From contig NC_014804.1 in the NCBI RefSeq assembly GCF_000151105.2, forward strand, positions 1,116,001-1,180,000: DNA of 64,000 nt, given 5' to 3'. Of the stretch, positions 18,228 through 27,064 are shown one piece after another. Origin of the DNA: Thermococcus barophilus MP (GTDB lineage: Archaea > Methanobacteriota_B > Thermococci > Thermococcales > Thermococcaceae). Within the stretch, counting starts at the first letter, position 1. The number at the start of each line of letters is the position of its first letter. A model generated the notes under the pieces. That model ran no database searches. It worked only from the letters and a program-made list of their open reading frames with translations, and was not told the DNA's origin. The translations under genes and the position numbers were made by a program.

Positions 18228-19469
18228 TCACCTCCTTCTTTTACCTTTCTCCTTTTTGCCTTTGAACTTCTTTCCTTTTTCCTTCCCCTTGAACTTTTTC
18301 CCCTTCTTGAACTTCTCCTTCTTTTTCTTCTTCGGCTTCTCCTTCCTCTTCGGCGGATTCGGATACTTCTCTTTAATTTCTTTGATTCTTGCCTCAAGCT
18401 CTTTCTTCAGCTCCTCAGCTATGTACTCACCTGAGAAGTAGTCCACACGAGCAGCTATTGCTAACTTACCAGCCAATGCTCTTGCAATTTTACCCCTTTG
18501 CCACCATGGAGACTTGTTGATTGCTGGATACTGGTAGATAACACCATGCTTTGGCGGCTTTGCACCAGTCCTTAAGTGTCTGAAGAGAGCTTTTTCAGCA
18601 CCAAGAACCTGAATTGTCGATGACGGCATCATTGCCAGCTCCTTCAACCCGCCAGCCAAGCTTATCAAACGAGCGGCAAGCTTTGCACCAACGAGACCTT
18701 TGAGGTTTGGTGCAACGTCATCCATCGCCCTGTCAATGTAGTCTTCAATCTCTTCTCTAAGCTTGTAGAGGTCATCGATTTCTTTAGCAAAATCTTGAAT
18801 TATCTTGATGTCCTTTTCATCCATCCATGCGCCCATAGTCTTTTCCTTAGCCTTGAGAATTCTCTCAATTTTGCCCTCGCTAAAGCCGAGCTTTTCGAGG
18901 TTCTCTTTAGTTACATTCTCCCTATGCCCTATGTTCTTAACAAAAGCAACATACTGCGGGTGCTTTGGTAAGATCTCATCAAGCTCCGGGAAGTGAAGTG
19001 AATACCACTCCCTAAGCCTTGAGACGAGCAGGTTTATGACCTTGTCAATATCATCCAAAGCTTCAATTGCCTGAATCACCATCTTGTCCCTTGCTCCGCT
19101 CTGCTCCTGAATCCTCAAACGAGTCAAGGCTACACCAACAGAATAATAGCGTTCAAACCATTCTTTACCGAGAAACTCTTCTGGTCTTTTCCTGAGTATC
19201 TCTCCGGCTAAATTTGGGAATTCCGCATCTGCATTAAAGCCAAGCTCTTTTGCTTTCCTGCTTAAATCTGGATGCTCAAAAATGAACTCTTCATAACCTT
19301 TCTCTTTAAGCTCTTCAAGAAATGCTATCAGATCATCAGTAATCTCACCAGACAAGAGTCTATCCAAGGCTATCTCAGGCTTTTCTCTGTACTCTCTCTT
19401 GGCGATTAGGTTGCCGCTCTCATCAAAGGCATAAATTCCCTGAACGTTTTCGCTTATGTAAGCTTTCAT
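18228..19469 (-). CDS. nop5: Nop5/Nop56/58-like C/D box RNP core protein
   Basis: 413 residues. The N-terminal domain binds fibrillarin, a middle coiled coil (about 120-270) makes the Nop5 dimer, and the NOP domain (KLAARLISLAGGLKELAMMP and STIQVLGAEKALFRHLRTG, about 265-310) binds the L7Ae-RNA complex. The last 45 residues are a Lys/Gly-rich tail (KKGKKFKGKEKGKKF type) typical of these proteins and likely to contact RNA. The ATG at 19469 follows GGTGATGCT; upstream GTG/ATG codons are poorer. It forms an operon with flpA. Confidence 0.96.
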   Translation of the reverse strand: MKAYISENVQGIYAFDESGNLIAKREYREKPEIALDRLLSGEITDDLIAFLEELKEKGYEEFIFEHPDLSRKAKELGFNADAEFPNLAGEILRKRPEEFLGKEWFERYYSVGVALTRLRIQEQSGARDKMVIQAIEALDDIDKVINLLVSRLREWYSLHFPELDEILPKHPQYVAFVKNIGHRENVTKENLEKLGFSEGKIERILKAKEKTMGAWMDEKDIKIIQDFAKEIDDLYKLREEIEDYIDRAMDDVAPNLKGLVGAKLAARLISLAGGLKELAMMPSSTIQVLGAEKALFRHLRTGAKPPKHGVIYQYPAINKSPWWQRGKIARALAGKLAIAARVDYFSGEYIAEELKKELEARIKEIKEKYPNPPKRKEKPKKKKKEKFKKGKKFKGKEKGKKFKGKKEKGKRRR

Positions 19470-19569
19470 CAGCATCACCTTTTATCATTTTGCTAAAGAA
19501 ATATAAAAGGATTGAGCTTTTAAACCTAAGCTTCTGAGCTTGGGAAAACTTTCACCACTTTAGAATACT

Positions 19570-19604
19570 GTTAAAAACCAAAGGTTGAACAAAGCCTTTT
19601 ATAC
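19570..19604 (+). promoter_or_regulatory. SurR-like site plus TATA box ahead of the osmC gene
   Basis: The 17-mer at 19570-19586 reads GTT-AAA-AAC-CAAAG-GTT, an exact fit to the extended SurR consensus GTTn3AACn5GTT known from Pyrococcus. A TATA element TTTTATAC (19597-19604) follows 10 bp later, and the gene starts 32 nt further on. A site upstream of the TATA box is the geometry expected for activation. This is sequence evidence only. Confidence 0.5.
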
Positions 19605-19635
19605 TGTAGTTTTCTATTTGTAAATGGTGGTATCT

Positions 19636-20052
19636 ATGCCCACGATTAAGGTTTCCGTAATAGGCGAAAGCGTTTCTCCAACGAGGATGATAGTCAAAGG
19701 AAAGAAAACTGAATACGTTGTTGATAAAGATGAGTCAAGCCCCCTTGAATACATTTTGGCAGCATTTGCAGGTTGCATAAACATTGTTGGGTTTATGGTT
19801 GCAAAGGATATGAACCTTGATATAGAAAAAATCATCGTTGAAATTAGTGGAAAGCTCAATACAGACAAACTCATGGGCAAAAACGTTGAAGATAGAGCGG
19901 GATATAAGGAGATTAAGGTCAAAGTCAAGGTTCAGGGGAACGTCGAAGAGGGGAAGCTTAAAGAATGGATTGCCAAAGTAGAAGAGAGATGTCCGATAGG
20001 AGATAACATAATGCACGAAACCCCCGTCTGTGTTGAAGTTGAAAAAGCTTAG
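19636..20052 (+). CDS. OsmC/Ohr-family peroxidase-like protein
   Basis: 138 residues. It has the OsmC fold landmarks SSPLEYILAAFAGCINIVG with the first cysteine (about 47) and the second cysteine in ERCPIGDNI near residue 120, the pair used by OsmC/Ohr proteins to reduce organic hydroperoxides. The spacing is shorter than in bacterial Ohr, as in archaeal OsmC-like proteins. The ATG at 19636 has GGTGG upstream, and an ATG at 19624 would add four residues. It faces the AIM24-type gene tail to tail across a T-rich tract. A SurR-type site upstream suggests a redox or sulphur response. Confidence 0.82.
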   Translation: MPTIKVSVIGESVSPTRMIVKGKKTEYVVDKDESSPLEYILAAFAGCINIVGFMVAKDMNLDIEKIIVEISGKLNTDKLMGKNVEDRAGYKEIKVKVKVQGNVEEGKLKEWIAKVEERCPIGDNIMHETPVCVEVEKA

Positions 20053-20092
20053 CTCTTTTCTTTTTCCTTTAAAAAGTTTAAAGAGGGAACAC
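20053..20092. terminator. pyrimidine-rich tract between convergent genes
   Basis: CTCTTTTCTTTTTCC immediately follows the osmC stop and would give a U-rich 3' end, which is how Thermococcales transcription commonly terminates. The opposite strand ends in a short A/T-rich run. Confidence 0.4.
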
Positions 20093-20093
20093 T

Positions 20094-20762
20094 TTAATCC
20101 TTTGTTGGCAGGTGTGGAATAATCCAGCTTAAAAAGCTGTCTAAACTCCTTGTTTGAATATAAAGAGTCCCTGTTCCATAGAACTCCGCAACCAAACCTT
20201 CCCCACTTAGGAAGGTGCTTTTCAATCCCCCTACCCTTTTAACCCTGAAGTCTAATCCTTCGCTGAATGCAACCAAGTGACCGGTGTCAATTATAAAATG
20301 CTCATTGTTCAGCTCAACTTTTTGAATTGCTCCATAGCTTGAAAGGAACACCACACCCCTTCCGCTCATCTTCAGGAGGAACAACCCCTCTCTGGCAAAA
20401 AATGTCTTTGCTCCTCCCCATTTTGTATCAATCTTTATATCTGCTGAACTTGCCAAAAATGCCCCGCTCTGAGCATATAATGTTCCGTCAATCTCAAAAG
20501 CTTCGATGTCTCCAGGATAAGGCGGTGCAAACCCTACTTTTCCCCCATCTCTTTCAGCTTTAAATATATTTATGAAAAAGCTTTCTCCAGCCAAGAGAGA
20601 TCTCTTAAGTGCTCCAAAAATGCCGCCCTTTGCCTTTGTTTCTATTTTTATGCTGGGGCTCATAAACACCATAGCCCCCGCTTCCGCTTGTACTGCTTCT
20701 CCCCTTTCCAGCTCAACCTCAACTAAGCTAAAACTTGGTCTATGCTTTATCTCATACCTCAC
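20094..20762 (-). CDS. AIM24/TIGR00266-family protein
   Basis: 222 residues rich in beta strands and glycines: VELERGEAVQAEAGAMVFMSP, KGGIFGALKRSLLAGESFF, GTLYAQSGAFLASSAD and SGRGVVFLSSYG are typical of the AIM24 family (TIGR00266), named from a yeast mitochondrial protein. The biochemical role is unknown; the fold is a beta-prism-like repeat. The start is taken as GTG at 20762, because AGGTGA lies 5 nt ahead. An outer GTG at 20771 is less well placed. Confidence 0.82.
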   Translation of the reverse strand: MRYEIKHRPSFSLVEVELERGEAVQAEAGAMVFMSPSIKIETKAKGGIFGALKRSLLAGESFFINIFKAERDGGKVGFAPPYPGDIEAFEIDGTLYAQSGAFLASSADIKIDTKWGGAKTFFAREGLFLLKMSGRGVVFLSSYGAIQKVELNNEHFIIDTGHLVAFSEGLDFRVKRVGGLKSTFLSGEGLVAEFYGTGTLYIQTRSLDSFLSWIIPHLPTKD

Positions 20763-20917
20763 AAGGGTCACCTAAAATTTAACTATGAGTGGTGGTATAT
20801 ATCACTTCCTATCGCCAATTGACGAAAAACAATTGACCTTTTACCGAAAGACTTTTATAACTCCCCCTTCTACTTCCCAGAGAACATTTAGGTTCAACGC
20901 TTTTACAGGTGATGACA

Positions 20918-21970
20918 ATGAAGAGACTGCTGAAACCAGCCAAAGAAGTTGGTATTGTTGGATACGGTGCCTATGTACCTATGTTCAGAATTAAAAATGC
21001 CGAAATAGGCAGAGTATGGGGAGTTAATGGATTCCCAATTGAGGAAAAAGCTGTTAACAACCTCGATGAGGACGCATTAACAATAGGGATTGAGGCAGCA
21101 AGAAATGCTCTGAAGAGAGCTAAAATTGATCCCAAGCTTATTAGAGCAATATGGTTTGGTTCTGAATCAAAACCCTACGCAGTTAAACCTTCTGCAACTG
21201 TTATAGCTGAAGCAATTGGGGCAACTCCAGATTTAGACGCTGCAGATTTTGAATTTGCTTGTAAAGCTGGAACAGAAGCATTGCAAGCAGCAATAGGCTT
21301 TGTCGGCTCTGGAATGGCAGAGTATGCAATGGCCATTGGAGCAGACACTGCTCAGGGGAGACCCGGTGACCATCTTGAATTCACGGCTGCTGCTGGAGGA
21401 GCGGCTTACATTGTCGGAGAAAAGAGCTCAGAAACTTTGGCATATTTTGAAGGGAGCTACTCCTACGTTACAGATACCCCGGACTTCTGGAGGAGACAGC
21501 ATGAGCACTATCCAAGACATGGAAACAGATTTACCGGTGAGCCAGCTTACTTCCACCATGTTATCAGTGCCGCCAAAGGATTAATGGAAGAGCTGGGTTT
21601 GACAGTCAATGATTTCGACTATGCCGTTTTCCACCAGCCAAATGTAAAGTTTCCACTCACAGCTGCAAAGATTTTGGGCATTCCAATTGAGAAGGTCAAA
21701 CCCGGTCTTCTCAGCGGAATAATCGGTAACACGTACAGCGGTGCGACTTTAGTTGGAGTTTCCGCTGTTCTGGACATAGCGAAGCCGGGCGAGAGAATCC
21801 TCTGGGTCAGCTTTGGCTCGGGAGCGGGAAGCGACGCTTTCAGCTTAGTCGTGCAAGATGCAATTGAGGAAAAGAGAGACCTTGCTCCCAAAACCTGGGA
21901 CTACATAAACAGGAAGAAGTACATTGACTATGCACTGTACGTAAAGCACAGAGGAAAGTTGATAATGTGA
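20918..21970 (+). CDS. hydroxymethylglutaryl-CoA synthase (archaeal type)
   Basis: 350 residues of thiolase-fold condensing enzyme. [10 protein letters not shown] at the N-terminus, the active-site cysteine in [14 protein letters not shown] (about residue 110), the [14 protein letters not shown] stretch, the His/Asn region FHQPNVKFP and GNTYSGAT match archaeal HMGS. It makes HMG-CoA from acetoacetyl-CoA and acetyl-CoA, the entry to mevalonate and isoprenoid lipids. The start follows AGGTGATGAC. It is followed within 10 nt by the thiolase and the DUF35 gene, whose products form a substrate-channelling complex in methanogenic archaea. Confidence 0.95.
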   Translation: MKRLLKPAKEVGIVGYGAYVPMFRIKNAEIGRVWGVNGFPIEEKAVNNLDEDALTIGIEAARNALKRAKIDPKLIRAIWFGSESKPYAVKPSATVIAEAIGATPDLDAADFEFACKAGTEALQAAIGFVGSGMAEYAMAIGADTAQGRPGDHLEFTAAAGGAAYIVGEKSSETLAYFEGSYSYVTDTPDFWRRQHEHYPRHGNRFTGEPAYFHHVISAAKGLMEELGLTVNDFDYAVFHQPNVKFPLTAAKILGIPIEKVKPGLLSGIIGNTYSGATLVGVSAVLDIAKPGERILWVSFGSGAGSDAFSLVVQDAIEEKRDLAPKTWDYINRKKYIDYALYVKHRGKLIM

Positions 21971-21980
21971 GGTGGTTGAG

Positions 21981-23141
21981 ATGAAAAAGGCTGTAATAAT
22001 TGGAGTTGGCATGACCCCTGTTGGGGAGCACTGGAAAACTTCACTTAGAGACTTAGCTGTCGAAGCTTTGCTGAATGCAATGGATGATGCTAACCTTGAC
22101 AAAGTTGATTCTCTCTATGTGGGAAACATGATTTCGGGACCATTCGTTGAACAGGAGAATCTCGGAGCACTTATAGCTGACTGGGCTGGTTTGGGACACA
22201 TCCCCGCTGTAAAAATTGAAGCCGCTTGTGCTTCTGGAGGAGCAGCAGTTCAAGAAGGTGCTAAAGCAGTCATGAGCGGTCTTGAAGACGTTGTTGCCGT
22301 CGTTGGAGTGGAAAAGATGACGGATGCATGGCCAAGTGACGCCACGAGATACTTAGCTTATGCCTCTGATGCTGAATGGGAGCTCTTCCACGGAGCGAGC
22401 TTTGTAGCTTTGAATGCACTTGTCATGCGCTACTACATGCACACATACGGCTATACGGAGGAGGATTTGGCTTTATTCGCTGTTAACGCTCACATAAACG
22501 GTGCAAAGAACCCATATGCAATGTTTAAAAAGCCAATAAAAGTTGAAACTGTGCTTAGGAGCCCATACATAGCTGATCCGCTTAAGCTGTTTGATGCCTC
22601 TCCAGTCTGTGATGGTGCCGCCGCTGTGATAATCACAACTCCTGAAAAAGCAAAGGAGCTTGGAATTCCAAAAGAAAAGTGGGTTGAGATAGCCGGAATG
22701 GGGAGGGCAATTGATACAATTAACTTAGCAAACAGGAAGGACTTGCTCAGACTTAAAGCAGCAGAAGTTGCAGCTGAGAGAGCTTACAAGATGGCAGGAA
22801 TTGAAGCTAAAGATGTGGATCTCTTTGAGGTTCACGATGCATTTACTATCATGGCCGCTTTGAGCTTGGAAGCCGTGGGTGCTGCTGAACGTGGCAAAGG
22901 TGCGGAGCTGGCTAAGGAAGGGCAGATCGCAATTGATGGCGACTACCCAATCCAGACGATGGGTGGGCTCAAGTCAAGGGGACATCCAGTTGGTGCAACG
23001 GGAGTTTATCAAACCGTTGAAGCAGCTTTACAGCTCAGGGGAGAAGCACCAAATCAAGTACCTGATGCAGAGATTGCACTAACGCAGAACATTGGAGGAA
23101 CAGGTTCAAACATAACCGTAACAATCCTTAGGAGGGTTTGA
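21981..23141 (+). CDS. acetyl-CoA acetyltransferase (archaeal thiolase)
   Basis: 386 residues. The nucleophilic cysteine lies in VKIEAACASGGAAVQ (about residue 83). The histidine loop FEVHDAFT (about 280) and the C-terminal GGLKSRGHPVGATGV carry the remaining catalytic residues. It condenses two acetyl-CoA to acetoacetyl-CoA, an unfavourable step pulled forward by direct hand-over to the adjacent HMG-CoA synthase. The ATG at 21981 follows GAGGTGGTTGAG. The stop is 2 nt before the DUF35 start. Confidence 0.94.
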   Translation: MKKAVIIGVGMTPVGEHWKTSLRDLAVEALLNAMDDANLDKVDSLYVGNMISGPFVEQENLGALIADWAGLGHIPAVKIEAACASGGAAVQEGAKAVMSGLEDVVAVVGVEKMTDAWPSDATRYLAYASDAEWELFHGASFVALNALVMRYYMHTYGYTEEDLALFAVNAHINGAKNPYAMFKKPIKVETVLRSPYIADPLKLFDASPVCDGAAAVIITTPEKAKELGIPKEKWVEIAGMGRAIDTINLANRKDLLRLKAAEVAAERAYKMAGIEAKDVDLFEVHDAFTIMAALSLEAVGAAERGKGAELAKEGQIAIDGDYPIQTMGGLKSRGHPVGATGVYQTVEAALQLRGEAPNQVPDAEIALTQNIGGTGSNITVTILRRV

Positions 23142-23143
23142 AA

Positions 23144-23551
23144 ATGGGGAAGCCAATGCAGGTTTCAAGATTTTGGAGGCACTTTAAAGAGAAATACCGC
23201 TTAGTTGGGAGCAAGTGCAAAAAGTGCGGAAAGATCCACTTTCCTCCAAGGCAGGTTTGTGATGAATGTGGAAGCAGAGAGATGGAAGAGATACAGCTCA
23301 GCGGAAGAGGAAAGGTTATCAGCTGGACTATTGTGAGAAACCCACCAAGCGGCTTTGAATATTACAAACCCTATCCTCTGGCATTGATTGAGCTTGAAGA
23401 AGGGCCCATCATCTTAGCCCAGCTTACAGATGTTGACCCAGAGGAAATTACCTTCGGCATGGAAGTTGAGATGGTCACAAGGAAGATAAGAGAGTTCAAC
23501 GAAGACGGAATAATACTCTACGGATACAAGTTCAGACCTCCTATTAAGTGA
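23144..23551 (+). CDS. DUF35 OB-fold/zinc-ribbon protein of the thiolase-HMGS complex
   Basis: 135 residues. The rubredoxin-like zinc ribbon is CKKCGKIHFPPRQVCDECG (about 25-43), followed by an OB fold (GKVISWTIVRNPPSG, YPLALIELEEGPIILAQL). In the archaeal thiolase/HMGS complex, this protein holds the two enzymes together and shapes the shared CoA channel. The ATG at 23144 follows AGGAGGG. It is the last gene of the three-gene mevalonate entry operon, and a T-rich tract follows. Confidence 0.92.
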   Translation: MGKPMQVSRFWRHFKEKYRLVGSKCKKCGKIHFPPRQVCDECGSREMEEIQLSGRGKVISWTIVRNPPSGFEYYKPYPLALIELEEGPIILAQLTDVDPEEITFGMEVEMVTRKIREFNEDGIILYGYKFRPPIK

Positions 23552-23645
23552 GCTTTTTCCTTTTTTGATTTTGATTCCATAAGCAACATCAGCAACTCCC
23601 TCTGTAGAGAAGCGTATTTTCAAACAAGTGAAAAAACCTGCTGAT

Positions 23646-24146
23646 TTACTGGGAGCTTTGCGGCTCATTTTGGACATCTTTAACCATCCTCACCCAAATT
23701 CCGCTCTGCCCAACAACTCTGAAGCCATATTTTTCATAGAATTTAATTGCCTTCTTATTCTTCTCGCCAACCCAGAGCTCTATTTTATCGTTGTATTTGC
23801 TCAGATAGCAGAGACACTTCTCCATGAGCTTTTTCCCAATGCTCTTACCTTGGTACCGCTTATCAACCACAAACTCATGAATAGCTCCGACGACTTTTCC
23901 CTCATATTTGCTGAACCAGTCTCTATCGCAGACTATAAACCCAACGATTTCATCGCCGATTTTAGCAATAAAAAAGCCATCTTTGGCTTTATCCCAGCAC
24001 CACCGTAAATATCTCCGCGCATATCTTCTACCTTCTCCCCCATACTCCGGCATGTCCTCATATCCTCTCATATAGACATCAACAAGCTTTTCCAAGAGTT
24101 CTTGGTTGAATTCTTTCAGCTTCTCTATCTTTACTTCCTCTTCCAT
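23646..24146 (-). CDS. GNAT-family N-acetyltransferase
   Basis: 166 residues. The acetyl-CoA-binding motif A is VVGAIHEFVVDKRYQGKSIG (R/Q-x-x-G-x-G/A variant, about 85-104), followed by KKAIKFYEKYGFRVVG of motif B. GNAT enzymes acetylate protein N-termini, polyamines, antibiotics or tRNA; nothing here tells which. A start at 24146 is favoured (GTGATGGGT ahead), with 24152 possible. It converges on the DUF35 gene. Confidence 0.8.
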   Translation of the reverse strand: MEEEVKIEKLKEFNQELLEKLVDVYMRGYEDMPEYGGEGRRYARRYLRWCWDKAKDGFFIAKIGDEIVGFIVCDRDWFSKYEGKVVGAIHEFVVDKRYQGKSIGKKLMEKCLCYLSKYNDKIELWVGEKNKKAIKFYEKYGFRVVGQSGIWVRMVKDVQNEPQSSQ

Positions 24147-24236
24147 ACCCATCACTATTAAGTTAAGAGATGGGCTTAAAAAGCATAGGGTTTTTATGGT
24201 TTGAGGGAGAGAATAGAGCAGGAGAAGGTGGTTTTA

Positions 24237-24770
24237 ATGGGAAAGGCAAAGCCAAAAATTTGCGAAATTTGCGGTGCTGAAATCAGAGGACAGGGGCACA
24301 CTGTAAAAATTGAAGGTGCAGAGCTCTTAGTTTGCTCTAACTGTTACAGAAAATATGGAAGAAAGAAGCCTGGAACGTTCAGCATAATGCCAACTGGAAG
24401 GGAGCCGAGAAGGACATACAAACCAAAACCAAGACCTCAGAAAAGACCCTACCGAGAAAGACCGCTCTATACAGAGGATATTGTTGAGGATTACGCTGAG
24501 AGGGTTTACCAAGCAATACAGAGGAGTAAGATGAGTTATGAGGAGCTTTCCCATAAAGTGGGACTTTCTGTTAATGTACTTAGGAGAATTGCCCACGGCG
24601 AATACATGCCAACCATTGAGGAAGCCAAAAAGCTGGAGAGATACTTCAAGATAAAGCTCATTGAGAGAGTGGAAGAAGTGCATGAGGAAAAGATCAGCAT
24701 ACCCAAGGATTACGAGCCAACACTCGGTGACATTGCGAGGATAAAGATCAAGAAGAAAAAGAAGAAATGA
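24237..24770 (+). CDS. archaeal multiprotein-bridging factor 1-like protein (MBF1)
   Basis: 177 residues. An N-terminal zinc ribbon (CEICGAEIRGQGHTVKIEG then CSNCYRKYG) is followed by a Pro/Arg-rich linker and a cro-type HTH (YQAIQRSKMSYEELSHKVG, VNVLRRIAHGEYMPTIEEA) and a Lys-rich tail. This is the layout of archaeal MBF1 (TIGR00270), linked to transcription and to small-subunit ribosomes in translation. The start at 24237 sits behind GGTGGTTTTA. Upstream in-frame codons lack support. Confidence 0.87.
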   Translation: MGKAKPKICEICGAEIRGQGHTVKIEGAELLVCSNCYRKYGRKKPGTFSIMPTGREPRRTYKPKPRPQKRPYRERPLYTEDIVEDYAERVYQAIQRSKMSYEELSHKVGLSVNVLRRIAHGEYMPTIEEAKKLERYFKIKLIERVEEVHEEKISIPKDYEPTLGDIARIKIKKKKKK

Positions 24771-24779
24771 GAGAACATT

Positions 24780-25184
24780 TCAGTAAAACTCCTCTCCTTC
24801 CTCTTTCTCAACTTTCTGCTCAATTCTCTTAACCTTCGGCGGATGAAAGCCCTTAAGCTTCTCAAAAGTACCCCACAAGCGCAAAAGCTCCTTATGAACC
24901 GGACTTTCCGGAGGAATCACGATTATATGAGCAGGAGGATGGATATCTCTCAGACGACCGATTGCCTTAGCTGGAGGCAAATCAATCTGAGCGACGACAT
25001 GAGCCCTGTATCTCTTTCTTGGCTTTTCTCCAACGATCTTTTCAAAGGCCCAATCTGAAAGTGCGGGAGGTACTATCCTCGGATCCCCCCTGATCCGCAT
25101 TCCGCCATATCTCACAAGATCTGCCAAAGCCACCATTGCTTTGTCAAAGTTGTCTGTCCTTATTAATACAATCGTGTTTAGCAT
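24780..25184 (-). CDS. DUF356-like archaeal protein
   Basis: 134 residues with NTIVLIRTDNFDKAMVALADL, RIRGDPRIVPPALSDWAFE and AHVVAQIDLPPAKAIGRLRDIHPPAHIIVI. This resembles the euryarchaeal DUF356 family of unknown function, about 120 residues long. The C-terminus is acidic (KVEKEEGEEF). The ATG at 25184 follows AGGTGGAAG. Convergent with the MBF1 gene with only 9 nt between. Confidence 0.65.
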   Translation of the reverse strand: MLNTIVLIRTDNFDKAMVALADLVRYGGMRIRGDPRIVPPALSDWAFEKIVGEKPRKRYRAHVVAQIDLPPAKAIGRLRDIHPPAHIIVIPPESPVHKELLRLWGTFEKLKGFHPPKVKRIEQKVEKEEGEEFY

Positions 25185-25444
25185 TGCTTCCACCTAAGGT
25201 CTGCTCATCTTTTGAGTTTTTAAAGGTTTGGCATTTTTAGTAACTATAAGTTCTAAAAATATTCTGCCAAACAAAAACTTCCCAGAAAAGGAACAAACAA
25301 CCATGTAGACAAAATGAGTAGCATAGTTTTAGTGGAAGCTTACGTTAGGAAATCCACTATTCTTCAAAATTTCCTAAACCTTTAAAAACCTAAAGTGAGG
25401 TATTTATAAAGGGTTTTTAAGCCCACTAACTGGGGGTGTAATTT
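25185..25444 (+). promoter_or_regulatory. promoter region of the TBP gene
   Basis: The gap is 260 nt. A strong TATA element TATTTATAAAG (about 25401-25411) with purines just upstream (AAAGTGAGG) as a TFB-recognition element lies about 35 nt ahead of the ATG, and GGGGGTG is the ribosome site. The remaining 200 nt show no gene or clear structure. Confidence 0.6.
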
Positions 25445-26017
25445 ATGGTAGATATGAGCAAGGTAAAGCTTAGGATAGAAAACATCGTTGCTTCTGTGGA
25501 TCTTTTCACACAGCTCGATTTGGAAAAGGTAATTGAAATATGTCCAAATTCCAAATACAACCCTGAGGAATTCCCCGGTATCATCTGTCGCTTCGATGAG
25601 CCTAAAGTTGCCCTCTTGGTTTTCAGCTCAGGTAAGCTCGTCGTTACCGGTGCTAAAAGCGTTGAAGATATTGAAAGAGCTGTCTCAAAGCTTGTCCAGA
25701 TGCTCTCAAAGATTGGAACTAAGTTCCAAAGGGCTCCCCAAATTGATATTCAAAACATGGTCTTCAGCGGAGACATTGGAATGGAGTTCAACTTGGATGC
25801 AGTCGCCTTAGTACTGCCAAACTGTGAGTATGAACCGGAGCAGTTCCCCGGTGTTATCTACCGTGTTAAAGAACCAAGGGCTGTTATTCTGCTCTTCAGC
25901 TCAGGAAAGATTGTCTGCTCAGGCGCAAAAAGCGAACATGATGCATGGGAGGCCGTTAGAAAGCTCCTCAGAGAGCTCGAGAAGTACGGTCTGATTGAAG
26001 AAGAGGAGGAATTCTGA
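25445..26017 (+). CDS. tbp: TATA-box binding protein
   Basis: 190 residues made of two similar about 90-residue halves forming the DNA saddle. Each has the paired pattern [17 protein letters not shown] with [16 protein letters not shown], and [15 protein letters not shown] with [15 protein letters not shown]. The acidic C-terminal tail EEEEEF is characteristic of Thermococcales TBP. TBP bends promoter DNA and recruits TFB and RNA polymerase. The ATG at 25445 follows GGGGGTG; an inner ATG at codon 4 is possible. Confidence 0.98.
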   Translation: MVDMSKVKLRIENIVASVDLFTQLDLEKVIEICPNSKYNPEEFPGIICRFDEPKVALLVFSSGKLVVTGAKSVEDIERAVSKLVQMLSKIGTKFQRAPQIDIQNMVFSGDIGMEFNLDAVALVLPNCEYEPEQFPGVIYRVKEPRAVILLFSSGKIVCSGAKSEHDAWEAVRKLLRELEKYGLIEEEEEF

Positions 26018-26046
26018 GTTTTCATAATTTCCTTTTTGTGGTGCTC

Positions 26047-27051
26047 ATGCTTAGGATTCTCTACTCCTCCATTTTTAAAGAGCACAAACCCCTTGATTAT
26101 CATCCAGAAAATCCCAACCGCTTGGACTTTGCAATTGAAGGGTTAAAAGCCAAAAATCTGTGGCAAAATGTTGTTAAACCAAATCCAGCAAACATTGAAG
26201 AAATTTTAGAGGTCCATTTTGAGAATTACGTTGAAAGGATAAGAAAAGCTTCACAAATGGGGTTTCACTACATAGATCCAGATACTTACGTATGCGAGAA
26301 AACATGGAATGCAGCAATTTACGCATTTGGAGCGGCAAGAGAAGCTGCCCTAATGGCTTTGGAGGAAAAAGGAATTTATTTAGCTTTGGTGAGACCACCC
26401 GGACATCATGCCGGAAAAAGCGGCAGAGCGTTCTATGCTTCTACTTTAGGTTTCTGCATCTTCAACAACATTGCTGGAGCAGCTAAGCTCCTTGAAAGTC
26501 TTGAAGGAAATGCATTGATTATAGACTTTGACGTCCATCACGGAAACGGAACTCAGGAAATCTTCTGGAATGATGCAAATGTTGTCCATATAGATTTGCA
26601 TGAAAGGGATATTTACCCGTGGAGCGGCTATGAATGGGAAGTTGGTGGAAAAGATGCTGAAGGGACAAAGATAAACATTCCAATGACCTCTTATTCGGGC
26701 GACGATGATTACATGTACGCTTGGAAGGAAATAGTCATGCCAATTGTAGATGTAATTAAACCAAAGGTTATTTTGATTTCGGCAGGGTTTGATGCGTTCA
26801 AAGGTGATGGCTTAGCAACGATCCAGCTAACAGAGGAGTTTTATAGATTTGCCGGGGCAAGCCTTTCTGGTTACAGCCTCAGTGTGGTTCTTGAGGGAGG
26901 TTATGGTATAGGGCTCGAAAAAGGGCTGCCCGCTTTTGTTGAAGGCTACATCAAAGGCGAAACTGGAAAAGAGATTATAATGCCAAGTTATGAGACACTT
27001 AAAGTTGTTGGAAAAGTTAAAGAGATTTTGAGAGAATGGTGGGAGATTTAA
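26047..27051 (+). CDS. histone deacetylase-fold amidohydrolase (AcuC/APAH family)
   Basis: 334 residues. RPPGHHAGKS (about 120) holds the tandem His charge relay, IIDFDVHHGNGTQEIF (about 158) the zinc-binding Asp/His, and SAGFDAFKGD (about 243) the third zinc ligand, with the catalytic Tyr replaced or embedded in VVLEGGYG near residue 290. Prokaryotic members act on acetylpolyamines, acetoin-pathway enzymes or acetylated proteins. A polyamine or chromatin-protein (Alba) substrate is conceivable here. The start at 26047 follows GGTGCTC. Confidence 0.87.
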   Translation: MLRILYSSIFKEHKPLDYHPENPNRLDFAIEGLKAKNLWQNVVKPNPANIEEILEVHFENYVERIRKASQMGFHYIDPDTYVCEKTWNAAIYAFGAAREAALMALEEKGIYLALVRPPGHHAGKSGRAFYASTLGFCIFNNIAGAAKLLESLEGNALIIDFDVHHGNGTQEIFWNDANVVHIDLHERDIYPWSGYEWEVGGKDAEGTKINIPMTSYSGDDDYMYAWKEIVMPIVDVIKPKVILISAGFDAFKGDGLATIQLTEEFYRFAGASLSGYSLSVVLEGGYGIGLEKGLPAFVEGYIKGETGKEIIMPSYETLKVVGKVKEILREWWEI

Positions 27052-27064
27052 AAATGAAAAGACC

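Noticed and set aside
23414-23677. 87-codon minus-strand frame across the DUF35 3' end
   Set aside because: Overlaps two well-supported genes, has no ribosome site, and its sequence lacks protein-like character.
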